Positions 1 through 7,713 of a stretch of 64,000 bases of DNA are shown here, in pieces (the first letter of the stretch is position 1; each line of letters begins with the position of its first letter). The position numbers and the translations under genes were made by a program. Origin of the DNA: Pleomorphomonas diazotrophica (GTDB lineage Bacteria; Pseudomonadota; Alphaproteobacteria; Rhizobiales; Pleomorphomonadaceae); NCBI RefSeq assembly GCF_002844595.1, contig NZ_PJNW01000019.1, forward strand, positions 1-64,000, read 5' to 3'. The notes under the pieces are model-generated. The model was given only the letters and a program-made list of their open reading frames with translations, had not been told where the DNA came from and searched no databases.

Positions 1-12
1 CAACAGAGTTGA
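1..12 (+). mobile_element. 3' end of a second IS110-family transposase, cut by window edge
   Basis: The first twelve bases encode Gln-Gln-Ser-stop, identical to the last codons of the complete IS110-family transposase at 16709-17668. The identity runs on through the junction with the flanking repeat (GTTGATGACAG at 8-18). The rest of this copy lies outside the window. Both copies therefore end at the same base of the same repeat family, as expected for site-specific insertion. It could also be a solo end, which cannot be judged from what is visible. Confidence 0.8.
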
Positions 13-50
13 TGACAGCGTTATATATAGGGGTGACAATCGGTTAGGTG
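11..50. repeat. DPR1, partial dispersed palindromic repeat
   Basis: GATGACAG followed by an AT-rich run and GGTTAGGTGGG matches the central spacer of DPR2 at 1676-1714. The left arm has been separated from it by the IS110 insertion whose end is at 1-12. The repeat then runs directly into the region before the terminase gene. Confidence 0.7.
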
Positions 51-90
51 GGTGTTCGATGGATGCGTGGTGCTCTCGGAGGGCGTCCAC

Positions 91-1569
91 ATGACCTCGC
101 ACCCCGATCCCAACGAGGACCTCATCCGTCTCGCCGCCGAGTGCCGGTTTGATCCCGATCGCTGGTCGATTGCCGCCTATGACTGGGGCGAGGGGGATCT
201 GGCCGCGCATGCCGGGCCGCGCCTGTGGCAGCGGGGGATCAATCGGGAGATCCGGGATCATCTCGCCGATCCCGCAAAGCGCTTCACGCCGCTTCGCATC
301 GCCGTCGCCTCGGGGCACGGCATCGGCAAGTCGGCGGAGATGGGCATGCTTTCCAACTGGGCGATGTCCTGCTGGGCCGATTGCAAGATCGTGGTCACCG
401 CCAACACGCGCTCGCAGATGCAGACCAAGACGGCGCCGGAGGTGGGGCTGTGGTTCCGCCGCTCGGTGACGGCGCATTGGTTCGACACGCAGGCGCAATC
501 GATCAGGAGCCGCGACCCCAGGCGGGGCGACAGCTGGCGGCTCGACTTCGTCACCTGGTCGGCCGAGAACACCGAGGCCTTCGCCGGCCTGCACAACCAG
601 GGTCGCATCATCCTGCTTCTCTTCGACGAGGCCTCGGCCATCGCCGACAAGGTGTGGGAGGTGGCCGAGGGCGCGCTGACCGACGAGGGGACGGTGATCG
701 TCTGGGTGGCCTTCGGCAACCCGACGCGCAACGGCGGCCGCTTCCGCGAATGCTTCCGCCGCTATCGCCACCGCTGGATCACCCGCCACATCGACAGCCG
801 CAGCGTGGAGGGCACCAACAAGGCCTACCTGCAATCGATCGTCGACGATGCCGGCGGCGAGGACAGCGACGTGGCGAAATACCGCGTGCGCGGCGAGTTC
901 CCCAGCCAGAGCCCGATGCAGTTTGTCAGTGAGGCGGATGTGGAGGCGGCGCGGCGGCGGCACCTTCGCCCCGAGCAATATGGCTTCGCGCCCAAGATCA
1001 TCGGCGTCGACCCCGCCTGGACGGGCGCCGACAAGGTGGAGATCGTGCTGCGCCAGGGGTTGATGGTGAAGAGCCTCGCCAGCCTGCCGCGCAACGACAA
1101 CGACGTGGAGGTGGCGAACCTCATCGCGCGGCTGGAGGACGAGGAGGGGGCGGACGCCGTGTTCGTCGACGCCGGCTATGGCACGGGCATCGTCTCGGCC
1201 GGGCGGACGATGGGGCGGAACTGGCGGCTGGTCTGGTTCGCCGGCAAGCCCATCGACCCCGGCTATCTCAACAAGCGGGCGGAGATGTGGGGCACGGTGA
1301 AGCGCTGGCTGAAGGACGGCGGCGCGCTGGATCCGCAGGATCAGATGCTGGCCGACGACCTGATCGGCCCGGAAACCGTGCCCCGCCTCGACGGCAAGAT
1401 CCAGCTCGAAAGCAAGGCCGACATGAAGGCGCGGGGGATTCCCTCGCCCAACCGGGCGGACGCCCTGGCGCTGACCTTCGCCGAACCGGTGGTGAAGCGG
1501 GGGGCGGGGATGGGCGGGACGGGGAGAAAGGCGGTGGAGGAGAGGTACGATCCGCACGCGGGGCTGTGA
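91..1569 (+). CDS. terL: Phage terminase large subunit
   Basis: 492-residue packaging motor of a tailed phage: an ATPase that drives DNA into the prohead, plus a nuclease that cuts the concatemer. The N-terminal ATPase has a Walker A-like SGHGIGKS at about residues 74-81 and a Walker B segment ILLLFDEAS at about 173-180. The C-terminal nuclease shows GVDPAW near residue 315 and VDAGYG further on, supplying metal-binding aspartates. ATG at 91 is chosen because GGAGGG lies 7 nt upstream; an in-frame extension to 52 has no ribosome site. It opens a head-gene cluster, but the small terminase subunit is not visible and would lie upstream, beyond the IS110 end. Its last ten codons are repeated at 2289-2318. 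Confidence 0.93.
   Translation: MTSHPDPNEDLIRLAAECRFDPDRWSIAAYDWGEGDLAAHAGPRLWQRGINREIRDHLADPAKRFTPLRIAVASGHGIGKSAEMGMLSNWAMSCWADCKIVVTANTRSQMQTKTAPEVGLWFRRSVTAHWFDTQAQSIRSRDPRRGDSWRLDFVTWSAENTEAFAGLHNQGRIILLLFDEASAIADKVWEVAEGALTDEGTVIVWVAFGNPTRNGGRFRECFRRYRHRWITRHIDSRSVEGTNKAYLQSIVDDAGGEDSDVAKYRVRGEFPSQSPMQFVSEADVEAARRRHLRPEQYGFAPKIIGVDPAWTGADKVEIVLRQGLMVKSLASLPRNDNDVEVANLIARLEDEEGADAVFVDAGYGTGIVSAGRTMGRNWRLVWFAGKPIDPGYLNKRAEMWGTVKRWLKDGGALDPQDQMLADDLIGPETVPRLDGKIQLESKADMKARGIPSPNRADALALTFAEPVVKRGAGMGGTGRKAVEERYDPHAGL
1540..1569 (+). repeat. 30-bp direct repeat, copy 1 (terL 3' end)
   Basis: The last ten codons of terL recur at 2289-2318 with two mismatches. The two copies bracket about 720 bp holding DPR2 and an antitoxin gene. 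Copy 2 is only 3 nt from the next phage gene, so it looks like the ancestral end of terL. Confidence 0.85.
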
Positions 1570-1620
1570 GGGGTTTAGGCCAGTTCTTGTCAGTCATGGA
1601 TCGCGCTGGTGTGGTTCCTG

Positions 1621-1908
1621 GAGCGCTATATCGGCCGGGAGTTTCATTCTGCCCGAGGTCCTCGCTTTCGCAAGGATGACAATATTATATATAGGAATGA
1701 CAAACGGTTAGGTGGTTTCTCTACGCCGTCGGGCTGTGATTTTGCGATGCTTATCGCGCATGCCGCTTCAAACTGGCACCTCGCGCACTCCAGCTCTCTC
1801 CCGCTTCTATCACGCTGTCATCCTTGCGAAAGCGAGGACCTCAGGACGGTAGAGCGAGGGGGGAGTATCATGCGCCCTTGGTTCGGGGAGCGCGATATCG
1901 GCCGTTCG
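1621..1908. repeat. DPR2, dispersed palindromic repeat with long centre
   Basis: Left arm: TATATCGGCC, then CTGCCCGAGGTCC, a hairpin and GGATGACA. Right arm: the reverse complement, TGTCATCC to GGACCTCAGG, ending near GATATCGG. The centre is about 120 nt instead of the usual 30-60. It fills the gap between terL and the antitoxin gene; I see nothing else in this stretch. Confidence 0.85.
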
Positions 1909-1912
1909 TTGA

Positions 1913-2194
1913 TCAAGCCGCTTCGCTGATCCGGATATGCATCTTGAGGCCAAGCGCGGTCAGCATGTTGATCAGGCTGTCCAGGCTGAACATGCTGATC
2001 TTGCCCCGCATCAAGGCGGAGACACGCGGCTGCGTGACGCCAAGCGCCTTGGCGGCTTCAGCCTGGGTCCACCCCTTCGACTTGATCGCATCGTCGATCG
2101 CATCCATGAGCGCGGACCGCAGCTTCATGTTCTCGGCTTCGGCGGGCGTGCCCTCGATCGCGTCCCAGACGCTCGCACATCTCTGACCGGTCAT
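1913..2194 (-). CDS. XRE-family antitoxin of a HigBA/RelE-type pair
   Basis: 93-residue helix-turn-helix protein of the type that neutralises RelE/HigB-like toxins and represses its own operon. The HTH spans roughly residues 40-65 (WTQAEAAKALGVTQPRVSAL), typical of the XRE fold. The ATG at 2194 overlaps the stop of an upstream frame ending in a toxin-like basic tail (ATGA arrangement), the usual layout of such operons. It lies antisense to the phage genes inside an insertion behind terL. With the toxin truncated it is an orphan antitoxin, possibly still protecting against a homologous toxin elsewhere. Confidence 0.8.
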   Translation of the reverse strand: MTGQRCASVWDAIEGTPAEAENMKLRSALMDAIDDAIKSKGWTQAEAAKALGVTQPRVSALMRGKISMFSLDSLINMLTALGLKMHIRISEAA

Positions 2195-2271
2195 TTGCGC
2201 AGTCTCCGTACTAGCTCGTTGTAGCGATCCCTCGCCAATTTCACAAACCCGCCAACCGCAGCGTGGAAACC
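2191..2271 (-). pseudogene. C-terminal remnant of a RelE/HigB-like toxin
   Basis: Only about 26 codons stay open before an in-frame stop. They end in FVKLARDRYNELVRRLRK and overlap the antitoxin start by ATGA. A basic C-terminal helix is typical of RelE/HigB toxins, which run to about 100 residues; here the N-terminal three quarters are missing. The loss lies beside the 30-bp terL direct repeat, so the insertion event probably truncated it. Assignment rests on position more than on sequence. Confidence 0.55.
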
Positions 2272-2288
2272 TCACCCGCCTTATTCCC

Positions 2289-2318
2289 GAGAGGTACGAT
2301 CCACACGCGGGGCTTTGA
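2289..2318 (+). repeat. 30-bp direct repeat, copy 2 (terL 3' end)
   Basis: Encodes ERYDPHAGL-stop again, without the rest of terL. It ends 3 nt before the next phage gene, a normal phage intergenic distance. Confidence 0.85.
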
Positions 2319-2321
2319 TCC

Positions 2322-2525
2322 ATGTGCCTTTCTTCCTCCACCCCCAAGGTCGAGCAATACAAGACGTCCGCCCAGGCGCAGGAGCCGGATAACGGCGCCG
2401 TGCAGACGGCGGCGGCGCGGCGGGCGACCGAGCGGCTGAGGGCCGGCGGCAACACCATTCTCACCGGTGCCAAAGGGGTTCTGGAGAGTGCGAACACCCA
2501 GAAATCAGTCCTTTTGGGGGTGTGA
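2322..2525 (+). CDS. Small phage protein preceding the portal gene
   Basis: 67-residue protein beginning MCLSSSTPKVE and ending near KSVLLGV, rich in Ala, Thr and Gly. Small genes of this kind sit between terminase and portal in podoviruses, and their products are minor virion or head-assembly components of unknown role. Its TGA overlaps the ATG of the portal gene (TGATG), showing translational coupling. The Thr-Ile-Leu-Thr-Gly stretch in the C-terminal half is common in these proteins. Function is not established from sequence. Confidence 0.75.
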   Translation: MCLSSSTPKVEQYKTSAQAQEPDNGAVQTAAARRATERLRAGGNTILTGAKGVLESANTQKSVLLGV

Positions 2526-4228
2526 TGGAAGCGCGCGCCAATGAAACGCAGGTCCAGTATCACCGCCGCCGGGCCGAGGAGCTGAAGCGGGTTCGCCAGC
2601 CGTGGGAAGCCACCTGGACGGGCCTTGCCGACTTCGTGGCGCCGCACCGGCTGCGCCTCGAAGCGGCCGACGAGCGGGCGATTTCGCGCAAGCGCATTCT
2701 CGATCCCTCGGGCACCTTCGCCTGGCGGACGCTGGCGTCCGGCATGCACTCGGGGCTGACGTCGCCGGCGCGGCCGTGGTTCCGCTTTGCCACCGTCGAT
2801 CCCGAGCTCCGCGAATGGGGCCCGGTGAAGCTGTGGGTGGACGAGGTGGAGAACATCGAGCGGCGGATGTTCCAGCGCTCCAACGTCTACCCCGCCTTCC
2901 ACGAGGGCTATGGCGACATCGGCCTGTTCGGCCAGTCCTGCGGCATATTGATCGAGGGCGGCGACGATCCGCTGCACATGATCCAGCTGCTGCACGGCCG
3001 TTTCTGGATCGCGCGGGACGCGGAGGGAAGGGCGACGACGCTCTACCGCATGCTCCGCTGGTCGGTGGAGAAGATCGTTCGGCGCTTCGGGCTGGAGACC
3101 ATCTCCTCGTCGATCCGCTCGGCCTATGACGCGGGGCGCTACGACCAGACCTTCGACATCTGGCACGCCATCGAGCCGCGCCACAACCGCGACCCGCAGA
3201 AGATCGACAAGCGCAACAAGCCGTTCCTTTCCAACTATTGGGAGGCCAATGGCGGCGCCGGATCGAGCGGCGATGGCTTGCTGGAGGAAAGCGGCTTCGA
3301 CAGCAACCCGATCATCTGCCCGCCGTGGCTGCTCTGCGGCGACGACTCTTACGCCCAGTCGCCCGGCATGGACACCATCGGCGACGTGAAGTCGCTGCAG
3401 GCCATGGTGCGCGACAAGCTGGAGGTGATCGCCAAGCTGGCGCGGCCGCCGCTGCAGGGGCCGACGAGCCTCAACGGCAACCCGATGTCGCTGCTGCCGG
3501 GCGCCATCACCTTCGTCGACGATCCCACGGGGAAGGGGCTTCGTCCGGTGATGGAGGCGAGCCCGCAGATCGGGCCGCTCCTCCAGGACATCGGGGAGAC
3601 GCGGCAGCGCATCGCCACCGGCTTCTACGCCGATCTGTTCCTGATGCTTTCCAACATGGAGGGCATTCAGCCGCGTAACCAGTTCGAGATCGCGGAGCGC
3701 AAGGAAGAGAAGCTCCTGGCGCTCGGGCCGGTGCTCGAGAACATCTACAACAACCAGCTGGAGCCCTGCGTCGACCGGGCCTTCGAGATCGGGCTCAAGC
3801 GCAACCTCTTCCCGCCGCCGCCGCGCGAGATCCAGAACGAGCGGCTGGCGGTGGAATACATCTCCACGCTGGCCCAGGCCCAGAAGGCGGTGGCCACCGG
3901 CGCCGTGGAGCGGCTGGTGTCGTTCGCCGGCCAATGGGCGGCGATGAAGCCGGACATCCTCGACAAGCTCGACGCCGACCAGACCATCGACGTCTACGCC
4001 GACATGATCGGCGCGCCGGCGGCCATCGTGGTGCCCGACGACAAGGTGCAGGAAGCGCGGGCGGCACGGGCGCAGGCGGAGCAGCAGGCAAGGATGGCGC
4101 AGATGGCGAAGACCGTGGCGCCGGCGATCTCGGCTGGAGCCAGTGCGGTGAAGGCGGGGAAGGAGGCGGGTGTCGATCCGGCGGCGGCGCAAGCGTTGAT
4201 GGCGCGGCTGGGGATCGGTGGGGCGTAG
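2525..4228 (+). CDS. Phage portal (head-to-tail connector) protein
   Basis: 567-residue portal of the podovirus head-tail connector family, which forms the ring at the capsid vertex through which DNA enters and to which the tail attaches. The N-terminal half is basic with many aromatics (QVQYHRRRAEELKR near residue 8; SGLTSPARPWFRF near 75-87). The C-terminal tail from about 505 is an Ala/Gln-rich helix, as expected of the crown and barrel. Length fits T7-like connectors (500-600 residues). The ATG overlaps the upstream stop; an in-frame GTG lies 3 nt earlier. A DPR separates it from the next head gene, an unusual interruption in a virion operon. Confidence 0.9.
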   Translation: MEARANETQVQYHRRRAEELKRVRQPWEATWTGLADFVAPHRLRLEAADERAISRKRILDPSGTFAWRTLASGMHSGLTSPARPWFRFATVDPELREWGPVKLWVDEVENIERRMFQRSNVYPAFHEGYGDIGLFGQSCGILIEGGDDPLHMIQLLHGRFWIARDAEGRATTLYRMLRWSVEKIVRRFGLETISSSIRSAYDAGRYDQTFDIWHAIEPRHNRDPQKIDKRNKPFLSNYWEANGGAGSSGDGLLEESGFDSNPIICPPWLLCGDDSYAQSPGMDTIGDVKSLQAMVRDKLEVIAKLARPPLQGPTSLNGNPMSLLPGAITFVDDPTGKGLRPVMEASPQIGPLLQDIGETRQRIATGFYADLFLMLSNMEGIQPRNQFEIAERKEEKLLALGPVLENIYNNQLEPCVDRAFEIGLKRNLFPPPPREIQNERLAVEYISTLAQAQKAVATGAVERLVSFAGQWAAMKPDILDKLDADQTIDVYADMIGAPAAIVVPDDKVQEARAARAQAEQQARMAQMAKTVAPAISAGASAVKAGKEAGVDPAAAQALMARLGIGGA

Positions 4229-4236
4229 GGGGAGAT

Positions 4237-4440
4237 TGATATCGGCCGCTGTGCCTTCTCGTCCTGAGGTCCCCGCCTTCGCGGGGATGACAGCCTGATA
4301 GAAACGGGCGCCTAGCGATCCGGCGGCTTGATAGTGACGGGCGCCCACCTATCCGCTTGTTCCTAAATATCATTCTCCTGTCATCCTTGCGAAAGCGAGG
4401 ACCTCGGGCAGGATGGGGCGAGGGGTTCATATCAGGTGAG
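4237..4440. repeat. DPR3, dispersed palindromic repeat
   Basis: Starts at GATATCGGCCG just after the portal stop. Left hairpin CCCCGC-CTTC-GCGGGG; right arm of the CTTGCGAAAGCGAG type; ends near TCATATCAGG. It fills the 275-bp gap before the next phage gene. The two arms use different hairpin variants, so one arm may have been exchanged. Confidence 0.85.
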
Positions 4441-4503
4441 CTTGAGCGGCGCGGACATCGGGCCGCGTGAACCAGTTTCTCCAATCAAAGCAATAGGTGA
4501 TCG

Positions 4504-4875
4504 ATGCTCGATGAGTTCGAGGCGCGTGAGGCGCGGGATGCGGAGGCGCGGGAGCGCGCGGCGCGGGAGGAGGCCGATCTGATCGAGGCTTTCCGCCTGA
4601 TGATGGAGACGGCCTGGGGGAAGCGGGTGGTGTTCTGGCTGCTCGGCCGGGCCGGGCTCTACGCCAACGCCTTCGACCCCGGCAGCGAGGCGGCGGAGCG
4701 CTATCGCCTGGGGCGGCAATCCCTCGGCCTGGAGATTCTGCAGAAACTCGACCGCGTGGACGCCAGGCTCTACCCGCGCCTGCTGCTCGAGCGCGGCGAG
4801 GCCAGGGAATTGGAACGGGCCGCCCGCATGGCCGGCGGCAAACCAACCGAGGATGGGGACGACCAATATGCTTGA
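4504..4875 (+). CDS. Bbp19-like phage head protein
   Basis: 123-residue protein with a charged Glu/Arg/Ala-rich N-terminus (likely helix, residues 3-30), then WGKRVVFWLLGRAGLYANAF and RQSLGLEIL. This pattern, tryptophan-glycine-arginine followed by a leucine-rich segment and an N-G/A-F motif, is typical of the Bbp19 family found between portal and capsid genes of Bordetella-phage-like podoviruses. Its exact job is unknown. It overlaps the next gene by 8 nt (ATGCTTGA), so the two are probably co-translated. Confidence 0.75.
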   Translation: MLDEFEAREARDAEARERAAREEADLIEAFRLMMETAWGKRVVFWLLGRAGLYANAFDPGSEAAERYRLGRQSLGLEILQKLDRVDARLYPRLLLERGEARELERAARMAGGKPTEDGDDQYA

Positions 4876-5542
4876 GCGATGGATGATTGGCGCGGCGGTG
4901 TTTGCGCCGGAGGGTGACGGCATGGGCGATGGCGCGGATGCCGGCGCGGCGCCTGTCGGCGGAGTACCGCCTGAGAGCCTGATGTTCCCGAGCGAGGCGC
5001 CGGTCGAAGGCGAGGGCTCAACGCCGGAAGAGGAAGCGTCGGGAGGGCTGAACCTTGCCGACGAGGTGCCGGAGGACGGCCGCTATGATTTCACCCTGCC
5101 CGAGGGCATGGCGATCGATGAGAAGCTGGCCGAGGCGATGTCGCCGGTGCTGAAAGACATCGGCCTGACGCGCGGCCAGGCGCAGGCGCTGGCCGGTGCG
5201 CTCGCCGCCCATCGGCAGGCGGAAGCGGCCCATGGCGCCCATGAATGGGCCGACATCCAGACCGGCTGGATCGCCTCGGCCAAGAAGGACCAGGAGATCG
5301 GCGGCGCCCGCTGGGACGCGTCGGTTGCCACCGCGCAGGGGGCGCTCGCCCGCTTCGGCACGCCGGGCCTCCGCACCTTCCTGACCGAAAGTGGCGGCGG
5401 AAACCACCCGGAAGTTATCCGGTTCATGGCGCGCGTCGGAAGCGCGATCGCCGAAGACCGGCCGGAGAGCGGCGGGGCCGGGGCAGGTCGCCCCATCGAT
5501 GCCGCCCATCTGCTGTTTCCGAGCGACAAGCCCAAGGGGTAA
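4868..5542 (+). CDS. Phage scaffolding/capsid-assembly protein
   Basis: 224-residue acidic protein lying directly before the major capsid gene, the normal place of the internal scaffold. Residues about 15-60 are Gly/Ala/Glu/Pro-rich and look disordered; a helical middle follows (MAIDEKLAEAMSPVLKDIGL near 85-104, then a QAQALAGALAAHRQAEA stretch). Such sequence is typical of scaffolds of this phage group. ATG at 4868 is preferred over 4853 because a GAGG sits at workable distance and the overlap with the previous stop is tight. No protease motif is seen. Confidence 0.75.
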   Translation: MLERWMIGAAVFAPEGDGMGDGADAGAAPVGGVPPESLMFPSEAPVEGEGSTPEEEASGGLNLADEVPEDGRYDFTLPEGMAIDEKLAEAMSPVLKDIGLTRGQAQALAGALAAHRQAEAAHGAHEWADIQTGWIASAKKDQEIGGARWDASVATAQGALARFGTPGLRTFLTESGGGNHPEVIRFMARVGSAIAEDRPESGGAGAGRPIDAAHLLFPSDKPKG

Positions 5543-5549
5543 ATGACAC

Positions 5550-6599
5550 ATGGCCACCGTTGGCACCTACTACCCGAACCTGATCGACGCGCAGAAGCAG
5601 AGCGCCGAGGGCACGGTTCTCGAAATCCTGTCGCAGCAGAATCCGGTGCTGGACGACGCGATGGTCACCGTCTGCAACCAGCAGGCCACCCATCGCCACA
5701 TGATCCGCACCGGCCTGCCCTCCGTCGCCTGGGGCCGCCTCTACAAGGGCGTGCCGCAGTCCAAGGCCACCGTGCAGCAGGTGGACGACACCACCGGCTT
5801 CCTGGAGGCGCGCTCGGAGATCGACGTGCGCCTCTTGGCGCTCGCGAAAGACGCCGCCAAGCAGCGCCTCGTCGACAGCGCGCCGTTCCTGGAAGCGATG
5901 AACCAGGAGATGGCGACCGGCATCTTCTACCACGACGTCGCCACCACGCCGGAGAAGTTCAAGGGCCTCGCCGCCCGCTACAACGCCTATTACGACGGCC
6001 CCAACGCCACCAAGCCCAACGTCGCCGCCGGACAGGTGATCGACGGCGGCGGCCGCGGCGCCGACAACACCTCCATCTGGTTCGTCACCTGGGGCGACCA
6101 CGCGACGTCGCTGCTGACGCCCGAGGGCATCCCCACCGGCGTTCAGGTTGCCGACAAGGGCGAGGAAGTGACGCTGGATGCCGCCGGCAACAAGTTCTAC
6201 GTCAAGTCGACGCTGTTCTCCTGGCATGTCGGCATGTTCGTCAAGGACTGGCGCTACAACGCCCGTATCGCCAACATCGACGTCAGCGACATGCTCTCGG
6301 GCTCGGTCGACATCTGGAAGCTCCTGCGCGAGGCCTACTATCGCCTGCAGTCGCGCCGGCTGAATGCCACGTCGAGCCGCATCGCCATCTACATGAACCG
6401 CGACGTGCTGGAAGTGCTGGACGCGCAGTCGTCCGACCGGTCGCTGGTGACCAACGCCGGCAGCTACAACTACAACGCTCCCGGCCTCAAGCGCGACAGC
6501 GTCGAGGGCAAGGAAGTGCTGACCTATCGCGGCATTCCGATCCGGGAAACCGACGCCCTTCTCAACACGGAAGCCGCGCTCCCCGCCTTCGCCGGCTGA
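5550..6599 (+). CDS. Phage major capsid protein (GP7 family)
   Basis: 349-residue coat protein. The N-terminal signature includes VLEILSQQNPVLDDA, RHMIRTGLPSVAWGRLYKGV and FLEAMNQEMATGIFY, which I recognise from the GP7/Bbp17 type of HK97-fold capsid proteins. Length is normal for that family, with no frameshift. It begins 7 nt after the scaffold stop, and an intrinsic terminator follows the gene. The intact reading frame implies the head genes decayed little, or are maintained. Confidence 0.9.
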   Translation: MATVGTYYPNLIDAQKQSAEGTVLEILSQQNPVLDDAMVTVCNQQATHRHMIRTGLPSVAWGRLYKGVPQSKATVQQVDDTTGFLEARSEIDVRLLALAKDAAKQRLVDSAPFLEAMNQEMATGIFYHDVATTPEKFKGLAARYNAYYDGPNATKPNVAAGQVIDGGGRGADNTSIWFVTWGDHATSLLTPEGIPTGVQVADKGEEVTLDAAGNKFYVKSTLFSWHVGMFVKDWRYNARIANIDVSDMLSGSVDIWKLLREAYYRLQSRRLNATSSRIAIYMNRDVLEVLDAQSSDRSLVTNAGSYNYNAPGLKRDSVEGKEVLTYRGIPIRETDALLNTEAALPAFAG

Positions 6600-6606
6600 T
6601 CCTGAA

Positions 6607-6647
6607 GCGCCCGCTCCGGCGGGCGCCCTTCTTCCCGCTTTTTCAAG
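6607..6647 (+). terminator. Rho-independent terminator after capsid gene
   Basis: Perfect 8-bp stem GCGCCCGC/GCGGGCGC with a 4-nt loop, followed by a T-rich run ending in CTTTTT. It lies between the major capsid and cement genes and probably sets the capsid:cement transcript ratio. Confidence 0.7.
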
Positions 6648-6656
6648 GATACCCCC

Positions 6657-7079
6657 ATGATCCTGGACACTCAGGCGCTGTTCTCGGACGCTCAGCCTGT
6701 TACCGCGACGGCCGCCTCCACCAACACCATCGACTTCGGCCCGATCTCGCCGGCCACCAAGAACTTCGACGTCGGCAAGGGCGACGACGTGGCGCTCTTG
6801 GTGCAGGTGGTGGAGGACTTCAACAACCTCACCTCGCTCCAGATCGACCTGGAGCTCGACAGCACCACGACGTTTACGCCCGACCGCGTCATCCCGCTCG
6901 CCACCGTGCCGCTCGCCCAGCTGAAGGCCGGTTCGCAGATCGCCCGCGACGGCCTGCCGCGCGGCCTGACGCTGCAGTATGGCCGCCTCAAGTACACCGT
7001 CACCGGCACGGCGCCGACCACGGGCAAGATCACCGCCGGCGTGGTGGCCGGCGTGCAGTCCAACGGGGTGGCCATCTGA
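6657..7079 (+). CDS. Capsid cement (decoration) protein, Bbp16 family
   Basis: 140-residue protein with ASTNTIDFG near residue 20, then ALLVQVVEDFNN, ITAGVV near the end and alternating beta-strand character. This layout fits the Bbp16 family of capsid-stabilising proteins encoded just after the coat gene of podoviruses. The start is supported by an AAGGA element 8-12 nt upstream. Its TGA overlaps the ATG of the next gene (TGATG). Confidence 0.82.
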   Translation: MILDTQALFSDAQPVTATAASTNTIDFGPISPATKNFDVGKGDDVALLVQVVEDFNNLTSLQIDLELDSTTTFTPDRVIPLATVPLAQLKAGSQIARDGLPRGLTLQYGRLKYTVTGTAPTTGKITAGVVAGVQSNGVAI

Positions 7080-7369
7080 TGCGCGTCACCGCCGTCCGCA
7101 AGGGCTACTTCGGCGGCAAGATCCGCGACGCCGGGGAGGTCTTCGACCTTCCCGACGCGCTGATCCAGGGTGGAGTATCCTGGGTGGAGGCGGAGGGAGA
7201 GACCTTCGCCCATGTACAACCCGCCGAGGGTGAAATCGGTTCCACCACGAGGAAACGCGGCCGCAAATCGAAGCTGGCAAGCGCGCCGGAACCGCCCGAA
7301 GGCAACGGCCTTGAAGCCGCCCTCGGCGGCCCGCCGCCGGATTGGATTCCGGGGAATATCAGCGACTGA
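7079..7369 (+). CDS. Small phage protein after the cement gene
   Basis: 96-residue protein starting MRVTAVRKGYFGGKIRDAGE, a compact beta-rich N-terminal half, followed by a basic, Pro-rich tail (KRGRKSK near residue 61). Short proteins beginning with this Y-G-G-x-R-x-G-E pattern occur next to capsid genes of tailed phages; their function is not known. It is coupled to the cement gene by a TGATG overlap. It is the last virion gene before the module ends at a terminator and DPR4; the tail genes expected next are absent. Confidence 0.7.
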   Translation: MRVTAVRKGYFGGKIRDAGEVFDLPDALIQGGVSWVEAEGETFAHVQPAEGEIGSTTRKRGRKSKLASAPEPPEGNGLEAALGGPPPDWIPGNISD

Positions 7370-7372
7370 CAA

Positions 7373-7400
7373 AGGCGGGCCTCGGCCCGCCTGAGTTCTT
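7373..7400 (+). terminator. Intrinsic terminator at end of head module
   Basis: Perfect 8-bp stem AGGCGGGC/GCCCGCCT with loop CTCG, then GAGTTCTT. It directly follows the last head gene. Confidence 0.7.
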
Positions 7401-7712
7401 ATGGAGGGAGCCCTATATCGACCGATCGCCTCTTTCTGCCCGAGGTACACCTTGAATTCGCATGCGAATTCAAGCGGCTTTCGCAAGGATGACAATTTAT
7501 ATAAAGGAAACAAACGGATAGCGGTGTGCGCCCTTACACAGGTGTTCTGTTCCGAGTGCGCTCCGGATGCTATCGCAAAGTGCGTTCCGGATGCTACTGC
7601 AAAGGGATCTTGCGAGCGGCTAACCGCTTGTCATCCCTATATATAAATCTGTCATCCTTGCGAAAGCGAGGACCTCAGGCAGGAAGGGGTGCGACGCCAA
7701 TATAGGGCGCCC
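7401..7712. repeat. DPR4 with nested 24-nt palindrome
   Basis: The left arm (7405-7495) carries the nested palindrome at 7451-7474, arms CTTGAATTCGC. The right arm is at 7650-7712 and ends at CCAATATAGGGCGCC. The centre is unusually long and includes a 24-bp tandem duplication. The whole stretch between the phage genes and the GIY-YIG pseudogene is repeat-derived. Confidence 0.85.
7557..7604. repeat. 24-bp tandem duplication in DPR4 centre
   Basis: Two adjacent units, each TGCG-(C/T)TCCGGATGCTA-NN-GCAAAG, with three differences. No other copy is seen in the window. Confidence 0.75.
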
Positions 7713-7713
7713 T

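Noticed and set aside
1913-4348. A long antisense open frame across the portal and scaffold region.
   Set aside because: It is the shadow of GC-rich codons on the opposite strand; only its last 93 residues form a credible gene (the HTH antitoxin). Several other long antisense frames, such as those opposite dctM and the GGDEF-EAL gene, were rejected for the same reason.
91-7369. Reading the head genes as a gene transfer agent.
   Set aside because: The proteins are of podovirus (Bordetella-phage-like) type rather than the RcGTA family, and the tail and lysis genes that a GTA needs are absent.
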